DNA from: an uncultured Mucilaginibacter sp.
GTDB lineage: Bacteria; Bacteroidota; Bacteroidia; Sphingobacteriales; Sphingobacteriaceae
Reading direction: 5' to 3'
Length of the DNA: 64,000 nt
NCBI GenBank assembly: GCA_903891475.1
Contig: CAITEP010000012.1
Span: 62,001 to 126,000 of the forward strand
Shown: positions 9,128 to 18,866 of the stretch, one piece after another
How the letters are laid out: each line of letters starts with the position of its first letter
Numbering within the stretch: the stretch's first letter is position 1
The notes under the pieces: generated by a model
Databases searched by the model: none
Told to the model about the DNA's origin: nothing
Seen by the model: the letters and a program-made list of their open reading frames with translations, nothing else
Position numbers and translations under genes: made by a program

Positions 9128-9972
9128 AAAAACGAAAATTTGAAGAATGGTGCGTTAAAGTATTCATGGTTTTAGCAACTATTATTGTTACCGGAAGCTT
9201 TTTTTTAATAGTTGGTACCGTTTTTTATAAAGGCTTTCACTATATGAACTGGGATATGATTACCAAAACCCCTAGCGGAGGCTTTTATATTGGTAAAGCC
9301 GGCGGTATTTTAAATGCTATTATTGGCTCCTTGTATGTTGCAGGAGGGGCAACTATACTGGGTTTGGTAATCAGTATTCCTGTCGCATTATACATTAATT
9401 TATACTTGAAAAGCAAACTAATTTACGCAAATACTTTACGACTGGTTTTTGATGTACTTTTTGGCATTCCATCAATAGTTTATGGAGCTTTTGGCTTCCT
9501 GATAATGGTTTATTTTGGTATCAGGGCATCGCTCTTGGGTGGCATTATAGCTGTTACACTTTTGGTAATTCCAATTTTGGTAAGGACATTGGACGAGGTG
9601 ATAAGAACTGTACCAAACGAGCTAAGGGATGCAACATTATCATTAGGTGCTACACGATGGGAAGTTGCCAAAGTAATATTAAGGCAAGTTAGACCAGGCA
9701 TATTCACAGCCATTTTATTATCATTTGGAAGAGCAATTGGCGATGTGGCATCGGTTTTATTTACAGCTGGTTTTAGCGACAATGTACCAACCTCATTACA
9801 TGAACCTGCGGCTACCCTCCCATTAGCTATTTTCTTTCAACTAGGAAGTTCGGTGGAGGAAGTACAAGGCAGAGGGTATGCGTCGGCGTTAATATTAACT
9901 ATCATCGTATTAATTATTACCGTATTATCGGAGATACTGATAAAAAGGTTTTCAAAACATAAAATTCAATGA
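9124..9972 (+). CDS. pstA: Phosphate ABC transporter permease PstA
   Basis: Second inner-membrane subunit of the phosphate transporter. The 282 residues show six hydrophobic segments, the conserved FDVLFGIPSIVYGAFGF region, and the coupling loop LRDATLSLGATRWEVAKVILRQ, followed by FGRAIGDVASVLFTAGFSDN. It overlaps pstC by four bases at the 5' end and pstB by four bases at the 3' end, both as ATGA, so pstC, pstA and pstB form a tightly coupled translation unit. Confidence 0.93.
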   Translation: MKKRKFEEWCVKVFMVLATIIVTGSFFLIVGTVFYKGFHYMNWDMITKTPSGGFYIGKAGGILNAIIGSLYVAGGATILGLVISIPVALYINLYLKSKLIYANTLRLVFDVLFGIPSIVYGAFGFLIMVYFGIRASLLGGIIAVTLLVIPILVRTLDEVIRTVPNELRDATLSLGATRWEVAKVILRQVRPGIFTAILLSFGRAIGDVASVLFTAGFSDNVPTSLHEPAATLPLAIFFQLGSSVEEVQGRGYASALILTIIVLIITVLSEILIKRFSKHKIQ

Positions 9973-10730
9973 CCAAAGCACCACATATAAGTGTACAAAA
10001 TTTGAATGTACACATTGGAAACCAGCACATTTTAAAAGATATCAATATCAATATCCCGGATAAAAAAGTCACGTCTATTATTGGACCTTCAGGTTGTGGA
10101 AAAACTACTTTATTAAAAACGTTTAATAGATTGGTTGACAATACCCCCGATGTTAATATTACCGGAAAAGTATTGGTTGATAACGAAAACATATATGATC
10201 CAAATGTTGAGATAACAGAAATCAGAAAAAAGATGGGCTTACTTTCGCAAAGGCCATATCCTTTGCCCATGTCAATTTATGACAACATTGCTTATGGACC
10301 AAGGATACATGGAACCATCGGCAAACAAGAACTTGATGTATTGGTTGAGCAACAATTAAAAGCAACGGGGTTATGGAACGAGGTGAAGGACCGCCTCCAT
10401 AATTCGGCAACAAAACTATCAATAGGGCAACAACAACGCTTATGCCTTGCCAGGGGCTTAGCAGTTGACCCGGAAATAATTCTAGGTGACGAATCCACCT
10501 CGGCACTCGACCCAATATCTACTGCTATTATTGAAGATTTGTTTATCACCTTAAAAGAGAAATATACCATTGTATTAGTAACACATATATTAAGGCAAGC
10601 TAGAAGAGTATCAGATTATATCATTTTTGTATATATGGGACAAATAATTGAATTTGGGCCCACTGAGGAAATTTTACTAAATCCGAAAGAAGAACTAACC
10701 AAAGAATATATAAAAGGATACATCAGTTAA
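9969..10730 (+). CDS. pstB: Phosphate ABC transporter ATP-binding protein PstB
   Basis: Cytoplasmic ATPase that powers PstSCA. Walker A is GPSGCGKTT (about residues 38-46), the Q-loop region reads LLSQRPYPLPMSIYDN, the signature is LSIGQQQR, Walker B is IILGDES followed by the D-loop SALDP, and the switch His is in LVTHI. Two positions depart from the commonest PstB sequence: Ile in place of the first Gly of LSGGQ, and Ser after the Walker B Glu where Pro is usual. LSIGQ appears to be a trait of a known PstB subgroup (from memory). Length, 253 residues, is normal. No phoU follows in the window. Confidence 0.92.
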   Translation: MTKAPHISVQNLNVHIGNQHILKDININIPDKKVTSIIGPSGCGKTTLLKTFNRLVDNTPDVNITGKVLVDNENIYDPNVEITEIRKKMGLLSQRPYPLPMSIYDNIAYGPRIHGTIGKQELDVLVEQQLKATGLWNEVKDRLHNSATKLSIGQQQRLCLARGLAVDPEIILGDESTSALDPISTAIIEDLFITLKEKYTIVLVTHILRQARRVSDYIIFVYMGQIIEFGPTEEILLNPKEELTKEYIKGYIS

Positions 10731-10766
10731 ATAGAAAAAAGCAGTACTTTTATATTTTTTAACCTA

Positions 10767-10804
10767 CTATTTTTTATTATTAATAGTTTTTTAATAAAAA
10801 ATAG
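10767..10804. terminator. AT-rich 13-bp stem-loop after pstB
   Basis: A perfect inverted repeat CTATTTTTTATTA at 10767-10779 pairs with 10792-10804 around a 12-base loop. It lies between the end of the phosphate operon and proB, and probably marks the operon end. Being almost pure A/T it is a weak classical terminator, so a role as an operator cannot be excluded. Confidence 0.4.
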
Positions 10805-10911
10805 CACTTATAATCCATATTTAAATACATTTAGGTTCAATTAACCTATTTTTATATTAAAAATGTACAATTAATACCTTTTTACGTTTATATTGCAGCA
10901 TTTTTAAATAA

Positions 10912-11991
10912 ATGAGCTACAATTACCAAAGAATTATCATAAAAATCGGGTCGAACGTTTTTACACAAAAAGACGGTTTGCCCGATTTTGACCGTATAAA
11001 ACACTTGGTTGAACAGATAGCAGAAATTAAAAATCAAGGGAAAGAGGTCATTCTAGTTTCATCAGGTGCTGTTGCATCGGGTAGAGGCCTGATTTCTGTT
11101 TCTGATAAATATGACGCGGTTGCAGCTCGTCAACTTTTGGCTTCCATTGGTCAAGTAAAGTTGATTAATACTTATGCCAATCTGTTTGAGCAGCATGGGT
11201 TCCTGTGCTCCCAAGTATTAGTTACTAAAGAGGATTTTAGAGACAGGGTGCATTACCTAAACATGAAAAACTGTTTGGAAATTTTGCTTCATCACGGCGT
11301 GGTACCAGTTGTGAATGAAAACGATGTTGTTTCGGTAACAGAGTTAATGTTTACCGACAATGATGAATTGGCGGGCTTAATAGCCTCCATGCTAAATGCA
11401 CAGGCCTTAATTGTATTAACCAATGTAGATGGTATCTATAATGGCGACCCTAAACTACCCGAATCAAACATTATTGAGGAGGTAATTGGTACCAATAATG
11501 ATTTTTCTTCTTTTGTAAGCTCTGGCCGCTCACAATTTGGTAGAGGTGGGATGATTACAAAATCAACCATGGCACAAAAAGTAGCGCAATTAGGCATTGA
11601 AGTACATATTGCAAATGGTACCAAGGAAGATGTTTTGCTAAAGGTTTTAAACAATACCATACCGCATACTAGGTTTATTCCAAATAAAAGTAAATCGGGT
11701 AAAAAGAAATGGATAGCCCATTCAGGCAATTTTGCGACCGGAATGGTAAAATTGAACGAAGGAGCGCGACTGGCCTTAACTTCCGCCAAAGCATCCAGCT
11801 TATTGCCAATTGGTATAACCGAAATCTGCACGGAGTTTAAAAAAGGCGACATCATAAAGTTAACTGATGAAAACGACCAACAAATAGGTTTAGGCATTGC
11901 CGAATACGGATCGGAAAAAGCCAAGGAAATGATTGGCAAAAAAAACCAAAAACCCTTAGTGCATTATGATTATCTTTATTTAGAGTTTTAA
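10912..11991 (+). CDS. proB: Glutamate 5-kinase
   Basis: Phosphorylates L-glutamate to gamma-glutamyl phosphate, the first committed step of proline synthesis. The amino-acid-kinase domain (about residues 1-255) has IIIKIGSNVF at the N-terminus, VSSGAVASGR for substrate binding, NENDVVSVTE and FTDNDELAGLIA, and the GRGGMITKSTMAQKV region. A C-terminal PUA domain (about 275-359) includes KKGDIIKLTDENDQQIG. Length, 359 residues, equals the two-domain form. proA follows after 113 bases on the same strand, so the pathway genes are paired. Upstream, TACGTTTA at 10883-10890 is a one-mismatch -7 box. Confidence 0.94.
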   Translation: MSYNYQRIIIKIGSNVFTQKDGLPDFDRIKHLVEQIAEIKNQGKEVILVSSGAVASGRGLISVSDKYDAVAARQLLASIGQVKLINTYANLFEQHGFLCSQVLVTKEDFRDRVHYLNMKNCLEILLHHGVVPVVNENDVVSVTELMFTDNDELAGLIASMLNAQALIVLTNVDGIYNGDPKLPESNIIEEVIGTNNDFSSFVSSGRSQFGRGGMITKSTMAQKVAQLGIEVHIANGTKEDVLLKVLNNTIPHTRFIPNKSKSGKKKWIAHSGNFATGMVKLNEGARLALTSAKASSLLPIGITEICTEFKKGDIIKLTDENDQQIGLGIAEYGSEKAKEMIGKKNQKPLVHYDYLYLEF

Positions 11992-12104
11992 GGTGAATGG
12001 TGAATGGAGAGTAGTGATTGTTTAATATAAATAACATGTTTTAAAAAATAAACAATGCCAACTATTCACTACTGCCGACTCAAATTCACAACAAGTAACA
12101 AAAA
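11992..12104 (+). repeat. proB-proA intergenic GTGAATG-rich degenerate repeat
   Basis: Just after the proB stop, GGTGAATGGTGAATGG is followed by AGAGTAGTGA. About 60 bases later the region carries ACTATTCACTACTGCC, which is partly complementary to the first part, so a long imperfect stem is possible. A sequence of the same flavour fills the gap at about 49418-49490. It looks like a dispersed intergenic repeat family with degenerate 7-8 base units, not a gene. Confidence 0.45.
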
Positions 12105-13349
12105 ATGAATTACACCCAATATCTAGAAAATGCGTTGATTGCCAGCAGGAAGCGGATTGGCATTGAGGTAATCAATCAAGTATTGCATGAGTTAGCTGTC
12201 AGTGCTATTAACCATACCGAATTTTTGCTTGCCGAGAATAAAAAAGACCTTGACAGGATGGATCCTAACGATCCGAAATATGATAGACTGCAACTTACGG
12301 CTAATCGTATAAAGGATATAGCAAAGGAAATTAACCATGTGGGTTCATTGACATCGCCTTTGGGCGAGGTTTTATTGAGTAAAACCATGCCAAATGAACT
12401 GCAAATATCGAAAGTAAGGGTTCCGCTTGGGGTGGTTGGCGTAATTTACGAAGCCCGACCAAATGTAACCTTTGATGTTTTCGCGCTTTGTTTTAAAACA
12501 GGGAACGTTTGCGTGTTGAAAGGTGGCAGTGACGCGCATTATTCAAACAAAGCCATTATCAGTGTGATACACGGGGTGTTGGAAAAATTTGGTATCAATA
12601 AAAACATAGGTACCTTATTACCCCCGGAGCGTGAAGCGACTGATGCCTTATTAAATGCGACCAATTATGTAGATATGATAATACCAAGGGGAAGTCAAAA
12701 TCTAATAAACCATGTACGTAGCCATAGCAAAGTGCCTGTTATTGAAACAGGTGCCGGGATAGTTCACACTTATTTTGATGAATTTGGTGATTTAGAAAAA
12801 GGGAAAGCAATCATATTCAATGCTAAAACCAGAAGGGTAAGTGTTTGCAACGCGTTGGATTGTTTGATTATTAATCAGCATAGGTTAACGGATTTACCAG
12901 AAATGGTGAACCATTTGCAAACCAAAGAGACTATTATTTATGCGGATGAAAAAGCATACGCTGTTTTGGAAAACCATTATCCTGATAAGCTTTTGAAATT
13001 AGCCAAAAATGAGCATTTTGGCACCGAGTTCCTTTCCATGCAAATGGCTATTAAAACGGTAAATGGATTAGAAGAGGCTTTAAATCATATTGCCAACTAT
13101 GGTTCCAAACATAGTGAGGCCATCATTACCGAAAATAGTGAGCATGCCGAAACATTTTTAAATGATGTGGATGCTGCAGCGGTTTATGTAAATGCCTCTA
13201 CCGCGTTTACAGATGGCGCGCAATTTGGCTTAGGTGCCGAAATTGGCATCAGTACCCAAAAACTCCACGCCCGTGGACCAATGGGTTTGGAGGAATTATG
13301 CAGCTATAAATGGATAGTGAAGGGCAATGGGCAGGTGAGGTCGAGTTAA
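12105..13349 (+). CDS. proA: Glutamate-5-semialdehyde dehydrogenase
   Basis: NADPH-dependent reduction of gamma-glutamyl phosphate to glutamate-5-semialdehyde, the second step of proline synthesis. It is an aldehyde-dehydrogenase-fold protein of 414 residues, the usual ProA length. Conserved features are [19 protein letters not shown], the [11 protein letters not shown] cofactor region, IPRGSQNLI, and the catalytic Cys248 in [10 protein letters not shown]. The C-terminal [23 protein letters not shown] is highly diagnostic. It follows proB on the same strand with a repeat-bearing spacer. Confidence 0.95.
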   Translation: MNYTQYLENALIASRKRIGIEVINQVLHELAVSAINHTEFLLAENKKDLDRMDPNDPKYDRLQLTANRIKDIAKEINHVGSLTSPLGEVLLSKTMPNELQISKVRVPLGVVGVIYEARPNVTFDVFALCFKTGNVCVLKGGSDAHYSNKAIISVIHGVLEKFGINKNIGTLLPPEREATDALLNATNYVDMIIPRGSQNLINHVRSHSKVPVIETGAGIVHTYFDEFGDLEKGKAIIFNAKTRRVSVCNALDCLIINQHRLTDLPEMVNHLQTKETIIYADEKAYAVLENHYPDKLLKLAKNEHFGTEFLSMQMAIKTVNGLEEALNHIANYGSKHSEAIITENSEHAETFLNDVDAAAVYVNASTAFTDGAQFGLGAEIGISTQKLHARGPMGLEELCSYKWIVKGNGQVRSS

Positions 13350-13520
13350 TTTGACATAATAAAGAGTACGAAATTTTAAACTGAAAAAACTGTAGATAGC
13401 ACTCAGGCTTGTTCCATCAGGACGCAGAGGAAACTTATTTTTATGAATAAAGCAAAGCCTTCACTATCGCGTGTAGATTCTTACAGTTCTTGCTTACAGA
13501 AGAATGTAAAGTGTAGATTG

Positions 13521-13557
13521 ATCCTTTTTAGGTTTTGTTGACCTAAGGATTTTCTTT
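13521..13557. terminator. Terminator hairpin between proA and the convergent serine hydrolase
   Basis: ATCC...TTAGGT (13521-13532) pairs with ACCTAAGGAT (13541-13550), with a three-base T bulge in the left arm and a loop of about eight bases. It is followed by TTTCTTTT on the + strand. The position at the meeting point of converging transcripts, and the T tract after the stem, fit a proA terminator. The 3' end of the stem is next to the stop codon of the convergent gene, so that gene may be ended within or just past it. Confidence 0.55.
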
Positions 13558-14954
13558 TAATTGATTTTGGACCCTTTGGATTTAATCCCGCAGTTAATTA
13601 CAAATACGTCAGTTATTTGATTTTTTTCGTTCAATTCAAATTCAAGTTGAACATCCGCCTTATTCGTATAAAAAAATTTGGTGAATGATTCCGGTTTTAA
13701 CTCAACATCTGAAGCTACGCTACGCCCCGGCAAATGCCTATATAATTTTCCAGAATGCTCTACAAGTTCTATTTTTGCTATTGGAAAGGCATATTTTCCA
13801 ACATATCTATTCAATGTAGAAGTATCTAACAAAATTGCTTTGTGGATATAAGGCATTACAACTGATTTGCCATTCAATAAATAGGCTAAAGCCTTGGACA
13901 CACCCACTGCATTAAATTGGTTATTCGATAAAACGATAATGGTATATTCTCGACTGTAATAATGGCTAAGTACAGTTGAATAACCCGGCCATGATCCATT
14001 ATGTGTTATAAATTGACCTAACTCATCTTTGCCAAGCTCTACACCAAAACCATAAAAGCGTTTATCAAGGCTATCTGTAAGCGTGTGAGGCGAAAGCATA
14101 TCAGTTTGATCTTTTTCGTTAAGTATTCGGTGATGCAGCAAGGCATTTTCCCATTTGAGCAGATCACCTGTAGTCGAATTAACTGTTCCGTCTCCGGTAA
14201 CACCATCTAACCAGTATACAAAGTCATACTGCTTTAAACTATCAGGCAATATGTAATTGCCAGTATTATTGTTTAAAACTACACCGTAAGCATAATTGGC
14301 AATACTGTCCCGATTTGACCTTTGCGAGTTGTACACTTTTGTACGATCCATATGCAAGGGTTTAAAGATGTTCCTTTGCAGATATTCATTATAAGTTTCA
14401 CCGGTCAGTTTTTCAATAATACAGGCCAGAAGGACATACCCAGTATTTGAATAATCATATCGGGAGCCGGGTGTAAAATATAAGGGGGGCCGATGGATAG
14501 CCAAAAACTGAATGACATCACTGTTAAAAGCGATTTTTTGATGATTCCATACGCTATCCATCACATCTAAATAATCCGGTAGTCCCGAGGTATGCGTTAG
14601 CAACTGGTAAATAGTAACTTGCGAATATGGAAGTTGTGGGAAATACATACCTAAAGTATCTGTTAGATGAAGCTTTCCCTTTGCTCTAAGTAATAAAATA
14701 CCGGCGGCTGTGAATTGTTTGGAAACTGAGGCTAATTCAAAAACAGACGAGTCATTGAGTAGTTGCCTTAAGCTAAAATTTCGATAACCGAATGATCCAT
14801 GATAGATTATTTTACCACTTTTTGCAATCAATACATTGCCATTATACCCTTGCATGTATTCTCCCTGCATATAGTCGTTAATTAACGAGTCTTGTTTTGG
14901 TTGAGCTAAACAAAATATTGGAGTTAAAAGTAGAAGGATAAATATTATACGCAT
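13557..14954 (-). CDS. Serine hydrolase of the class C beta-lactamase / penicillin-binding-protein-like family
   Basis: Secreted or periplasmic serine hydrolase; the true substrate (D-Ala peptide, ester or other) is unknown. A signal peptide covers about residues 1-18. The S-x-x-K motif is Ser76-V-S-Lys79, the second motif is YSN in YDYSNTGY, and the third is HNG in THNGSWPGYST, which replaces KTG as in many family members. A C-terminal domain of about 100 residues after the catalytic fold is a beta-rich extension common in the Bacteroidota versions. The ATG at 14954 is preferred because the hydrophobic signal begins there; an upstream ATG at 14966 would add four residues. Transcribed toward proA. 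Confidence 0.85.
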   Translation of the reverse strand: MRIIFILLLLTPIFCLAQPKQDSLINDYMQGEYMQGYNGNVLIAKSGKIIYHGSFGYRNFSLRQLLNDSSVFELASVSKQFTAAGILLLRAKGKLHLTDTLGMYFPQLPYSQVTIYQLLTHTSGLPDYLDVMDSVWNHQKIAFNSDVIQFLAIHRPPLYFTPGSRYDYSNTGYVLLACIIEKLTGETYNEYLQRNIFKPLHMDRTKVYNSQRSNRDSIANYAYGVVLNNNTGNYILPDSLKQYDFVYWLDGVTGDGTVNSTTGDLLKWENALLHHRILNEKDQTDMLSPHTLTDSLDKRFYGFGVELGKDELGQFITHNGSWPGYSTVLSHYYSREYTIIVLSNNQFNAVGVSKALAYLLNGKSVVMPYIHKAILLDTSTLNRYVGKYAFPIAKIELVEHSGKLYRHLPGRSVASDVELKPESFTKFFYTNKADVQLEFELNEKNQITDVFVINCGIKSKGSKIN

Positions 14955-15212
14955 ACAATGAGTCAAATTGTAAAGCTACTTTATTCAAGGCAAAATTATT
15001 GTTAAAATACGTTAACGTTGATCACAATAAATACGAAGCTAATTTTAAGAATTTTTTTTTGCATGAAATTTAAAAGGTACTCCTTATAATGTCAAAGATT
15101 TTTTTTGGAATGAATTGCTGACTAATAAACTCCATCTATTTTTAGAGGAAACCTTATCATACATTTTACCTGCCATTGACCCTCAATATACCCTCCTATC
15201 CCTACAAAAATG

Positions 15213-15220
15213 TACCTTTG
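15213..15220 (+). promoter_or_regulatory. mnmA -7 box, leaderless type
   Basis: TACCTTTG is a perfect TAnnTTTG box six bases before the mnmA ATG at 15227. No clear TTTG lies at -33 spacing. The closeness of box and start codon implies a leaderless or near-leaderless transcript and supports the ATG at 15227 over the in-frame TTG at 15176, which would lie upstream of the promoter. Confidence 0.5.
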
Positions 15221-15226
15221 CAGCAA

Positions 15227-16315
15227 ATGAGTAAGCACGGAAGGATATTGGTAGCCATGAGTGGCGGGGTTGATAGCTCGGTAGCGGCGGTCATGTTACA
15301 TGAGCAAGGTTATGAGGTAATTGGGCTTACCATGAAAACTTGGGACTATGCATCATCCGGCGGTAGCTCAAAAGAAACCGGTTGTTGCAGCTTGGATAGC
15401 ATCAATGATGCGCGTGCGCTGGCGGTTGGTTATGGTTTCCCCCATTATATTTTAGATATACGTAGCGAGTTTGGCGATTTTGTAATTGATAATTTTGTAG
15501 ATGAATACTTGGCTGGTCGCACGCCAAACCCTTGTGTACTATGCAATACCCATATAAAATGGGAGGCATTGCTAAAACGTGCCGATAAACTGGATTGCGA
15601 ATTTATAGCCACCGGGCATTACGCAAACATCCGCTTACAGGATAATGGCCGATATGTAATTTCTAAAGGGAAAGACGAAAATAAGGATCAATCATACGTC
15701 CTTTGGGGGGTATCTCAACAAAACTTGGCGCGTACCAAATTTCCCCTTGGTAGTTTCTCAAAACCAGAGATTAGGCAAATGGCACTGGATATGGGTCAGG
15801 TTGACCTTGCCGCAAAAAGCGAAAGCTACGAGATTTGTTTTGTGCCTGATAACGATTATAGGGCCTTTTTACGCCATAAGGTTGCCGATTTGGAGCAAAG
15901 GGTTGCCGGGGGCGATTTTGTTTTAACAGATGGCACCAAAGTAGGCAAGCATCAAGGCTATCCGTTTTATACCATCGGTCAGCGTAAGGGTTTGGGGATC
16001 GCATTAGGGCAGCCAATGTTTGTAACCAGCATAAAACCCGAAACAAATACAGTAGTTTTAGGTACTGCCGATGAATTGGAACGCAAGCAAGCCTGGGTAA
16101 AAAACCTTAATTTGGTAAAATATGAAACCATTACCGAACCTTTGGAAGCCATTACCAAAATAAGGTACAAAGACGCAGGAACCACCAGTACCATACAACA
16201 AATGGGGCAACACATGAAGGTGGACTTCCTCCATTTTGTTTCGGGTATAGCCCCCGGACAATCAGCCGTTTTTTATGAGGGGAATGATTTATTGGGTGGT
16301 GGGTTTTTGATGTAG
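15227..16315 (+). CDS. mnmA: tRNA-specific 2-thiouridylase
   Basis: Adds sulfur to U34 of tRNA-Lys, -Glu and -Gln in the cytoplasm. The N-terminal PP-loop is VAMSGGVDSSVAA, followed by IGLTMKTWDY. The catalytic Cys103 is in NPCVLCN and the second catalytic Cys204 in YEICFVPD. ATGHYA and DQSYVLWG are also present, with a C-terminal beta-barrel. From the ATG at 15227 the protein has 362 residues, the family norm. Starting at the TTG at 15176 would add 17 residues that are not family-like and would lie upstream of the -7 box. Confidence 0.94.
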   Translation: MSKHGRILVAMSGGVDSSVAAVMLHEQGYEVIGLTMKTWDYASSGGSSKETGCCSLDSINDARALAVGYGFPHYILDIRSEFGDFVIDNFVDEYLAGRTPNPCVLCNTHIKWEALLKRADKLDCEFIATGHYANIRLQDNGRYVISKGKDENKDQSYVLWGVSQQNLARTKFPLGSFSKPEIRQMALDMGQVDLAAKSESYEICFVPDNDYRAFLRHKVADLEQRVAGGDFVLTDGTKVGKHQGYPFYTIGQRKGLGIALGQPMFVTSIKPETNTVVLGTADELERKQAWVKNLNLVKYETITEPLEAITKIRYKDAGTTSTIQQMGQHMKVDFLHFVSGIAPGQSAVFYEGNDLLGGGFLM

Positions 16316-16442
16316 ATAAAATATCTTGAAAAATAAAATGACTACGAAATCTGTAATTTAATAAGGAAAATACCCCTTTTTGCCTTTTATTACAAGCCTA
16401 TTTTAAACCATTTCCAAAAAAACTTATTGCCGTTTCGCAATC

Positions 16443-16472
16443 TTTGTGTTTTCTTTGCAAAAAATACTTTAG
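16443..16472 (+). promoter_or_regulatory. topA promoter
   Basis: TTTG at 16443-16446 and TACTTTAG at 16465-16472 (one mismatch to TAnnTTTG) are 18 bases apart. The topA ATG follows nine bases later, giving a very short leader. Confidence 0.5.
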
Positions 16473-16481
16473 CTCTACCAC

Positions 16482-18821
16482 ATGGCGAAAAACCTACTTA
16501 TTGTAGAATCTCCGGCGAAAGCCAAGACAATTGAAGGATACCTGGGAAAGGATTTTACCGTAAAATCAAGCTACGGACATATCCGCGATTTGGTAAAATC
16601 AGACGATGCCATTGATATCAAAAATAACTTTGAACAAAAATACGAGGTTCCTGCCGATAAAAAACAAATAGTAAGCGAGCTTAAAAAACTGGCAAAAGAA
16701 GCAGACACTGTTTGGCTAGCATCGGACGAGGACCGCGAAGGAGAAGCCATATCATGGCATTTGTTTGATACGCTTGAACTAAAGGATGCCAATACCAAAC
16801 GTATTGTTTTTCATGAAATCACCAAGCCAGCTATTTTAAAGGCAATTGATACCCCACGCAAAATTGATTATAACCTGGTAAACGCGCAACAAGCTCGCAG
16901 GGTTTTAGATAGGTTGGTAGGTTTTGAATTGTCGCCGGTATTGTGGAAAAAGGTAAAACCTTCCCTTTCTGCTGGCAGGGTACAATCGGTAGCGGTACGT
17001 TTAATTGTTGATAGGGAGCGCGAAATAAATAAATTTAAAGCCGAAGCGGCTTTCAAGATAGTAGCCATTTTTGGCAAAGGTAAAGATGCCTTCAAGGCCG
17101 AACTGGCCGAACGCTTTTCCAAACAAGAAGATGCCGAAAAGTTTTTGCAGGATTGCATAGCTGCTAATTTTGATATCAAATCGTTAGAAACACGTCCGGC
17201 TAAACGGGCTCCGGCAGCGCCATTTACTACTTCTACCCTACAACAGGAAGCCAGCAGAAAATTAGGTTTTTCGGTATCGCGCACCATGCAGGTGGCGCAA
17301 AAGCTGTATGAGTCGGGGTTAATTACCTATATGCGTACCGATTCGGTCAACTTATCAGAAACTGCCTTGAATGCCGCGGCCAATGAAATAGTATCGGCCT
17401 ATGGCGAAAAATACCATCAACAAAGAATCTATAAAACAAAAAATGCCAGCGCGCAAGAGGCGCACGAAGCGATAAGACCAACCTATTTTAATCAACATAC
17501 CATAACTGGTGATAATGGTGAGGCTCGCCTATATGAATTGATTTGGAAGCGCGCCATCGCCTCGCAAATGAGCGAAGCACAATTTGAAAAAACTACCGCC
17601 AAAATCAGCATATCAACCCGAAAGGAAGAATTGACTGCCAATGGTGAAGTAATGAAATTTGATGGTTTCTTGAAAGTCTACCTCGAATCGAGCGATGAGG
17701 AGGAGGATAATTTGCAGGATGGCGAAAATGCCATGCTGCCACCGCTTACAAAAGGCCAGCGTTTGGCTTTGCAGGAACTTTCAGCAACCGAGCGTTTTTC
17801 TCGTCCGCCAGCCAGGTACACCGAAGCTGCATTGGTAAAAAAACTGGAAGAATTGGGTATTGGCCGACCGTCTACCTATGCCCCTACCATCTCCACCGTG
17901 CAAAACCGTGGTTATGTAGTTAAAGAAGAGCGTGAAGGTAAGCAAAGAGCCTTTAGGGTATTGAAGTTAAAAGATGGCAACATCAGCAAAGAAGAAAAAG
18001 TAGAAAACACAGGTGCCGAAAAAGGTAAGCTATTCCCAACAGATATTGGCTCGGTAGTGAATGACTTTTTGGTATTGCATTTTAACGATATAGTAGATTT
18101 TAACTTCACTGCTAGTGTTGAAAAGCAATTTGATGAAATAGCTCAAGGTTTACAGGACTGGACTAAAATGATTCGTAGCTTTTACACGCCTTTCCATAAG
18201 GAGGTAGAAAGCACCATCGAAAAAGCTGATAAAGCCACAGGCGAGCGCGAATTGGGTGTGCATCCGGAAAACGGTAAAAAAGTTTCGGTACGAATTGGCA
18301 GGTATGGCCCCTTTGTACAGGTTGGCGATACCCCAACCGATGATGACAAGGAAAATAAGCCCCTATACGCAAGTTTGCGAAACGGACAAAGCATTGAGAC
18401 CATCACCCTTGAAGAAGGCTTAGAGCTATTTAAACTACCCAAAAAGGTAGGTGTTTTTGAAGATAAGGAGATGACGGTTGCAATTGGGCGTTTTGGACCA
18501 TACATCAAACACAACAGCGCGTTTTACTCCTTACCCAAAGAGATTGACCCACATTTAGTAAGCGAAGAAAAAGCGATAGAACTGATTATTGAAAAACGCA
18601 AAAAAGACGCCGAAAAGGTAATCAAGGCCTTTGATGAGGACGCTACGCTAAGAGTGGTTAACGGTAGGTTTGGCCCGTATATTGAATTTGGAAAACTAAA
18701 CGTTAAAATACCAAAAGGCAAGGAACCAAAGGAACTTACTTTTGCTGAATGCAAGGAATTGGCAGCGATAGCTGAGAAAGAACCTCCTAAGAAAGGCAAA
18801 AAGTTTGTGAAGAAAAAGTAA
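16482..18821 (+). CDS. topA: DNA topoisomerase I (type IA)
   Basis: Relaxes negative supercoils by transient single-strand cleavage. The Toprim domain begins LLIVESPAKAKTIEGYLG, with the acidic DREGEAISWH motif near residue 87. The active-site Tyr283 is in GLITYMRTDSVNLS. The ALVKKLEELGIGRPSTYAPTI region is diagnostic of topoisomerase I over topoisomerase III. The C-terminal part has no zinc-finger Cys clusters. It carries repeated segments of the type GRYGPFVQVGD, GRFGPYIKHN and GRFGPYIEFG, the C-terminal repeats usual in Bacteroidota, and ends in a Lys-rich tail. Length 779 residues. A small conserved protein gene follows after 45 bases. Confidence 0.96.
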   Translation: MAKNLLIVESPAKAKTIEGYLGKDFTVKSSYGHIRDLVKSDDAIDIKNNFEQKYEVPADKKQIVSELKKLAKEADTVWLASDEDREGEAISWHLFDTLELKDANTKRIVFHEITKPAILKAIDTPRKIDYNLVNAQQARRVLDRLVGFELSPVLWKKVKPSLSAGRVQSVAVRLIVDREREINKFKAEAAFKIVAIFGKGKDAFKAELAERFSKQEDAEKFLQDCIAANFDIKSLETRPAKRAPAAPFTTSTLQQEASRKLGFSVSRTMQVAQKLYESGLITYMRTDSVNLSETALNAAANEIVSAYGEKYHQQRIYKTKNASAQEAHEAIRPTYFNQHTITGDNGEARLYELIWKRAIASQMSEAQFEKTTAKISISTRKEELTANGEVMKFDGFLKVYLESSDEEEDNLQDGENAMLPPLTKGQRLALQELSATERFSRPPARYTEAALVKKLEELGIGRPSTYAPTISTVQNRGYVVKEEREGKQRAFRVLKLKDGNISKEEKVENTGAEKGKLFPTDIGSVVNDFLVLHFNDIVDFNFTASVEKQFDEIAQGLQDWTKMIRSFYTPFHKEVESTIEKADKATGERELGVHPENGKKVSVRIGRYGPFVQVGDTPTDDDKENKPLYASLRNGQSIETITLEEGLELFKLPKKVGVFEDKEMTVAIGRFGPYIKHNSAFYSLPKEIDPHLVSEEKAIELIIEKRKKDAEKVIKAFDEDATLRVVNGRFGPYIEFGKLNVKIPKGKEPKELTFAECKELAAIAEKEPPKKGKKFVKKK

Positions 18822-18866
18822 ATGGTCTAAAAGTTGTGCTAACTAGGCTCAACTAAAATAAAAATA

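Noticed and set aside
11436..11939. Long antisense open frame inside proB (167 codons)
   Set aside because: It is the reverse-frame shadow of a strongly conserved gene; no promoter or family similarity supports it.
13350..13520. proA downstream region considered as a transposase remnant or small RNA
   Set aside because: No recognisable protein pieces or terminal repeats; only the hairpin at 13521-13557 is supported.
16868..18799. Several antisense open frames inside topA
   Set aside because: The composition is a mirror of topA codons (Ser/Leu/Phe-rich); topA itself is fully conserved over the region.
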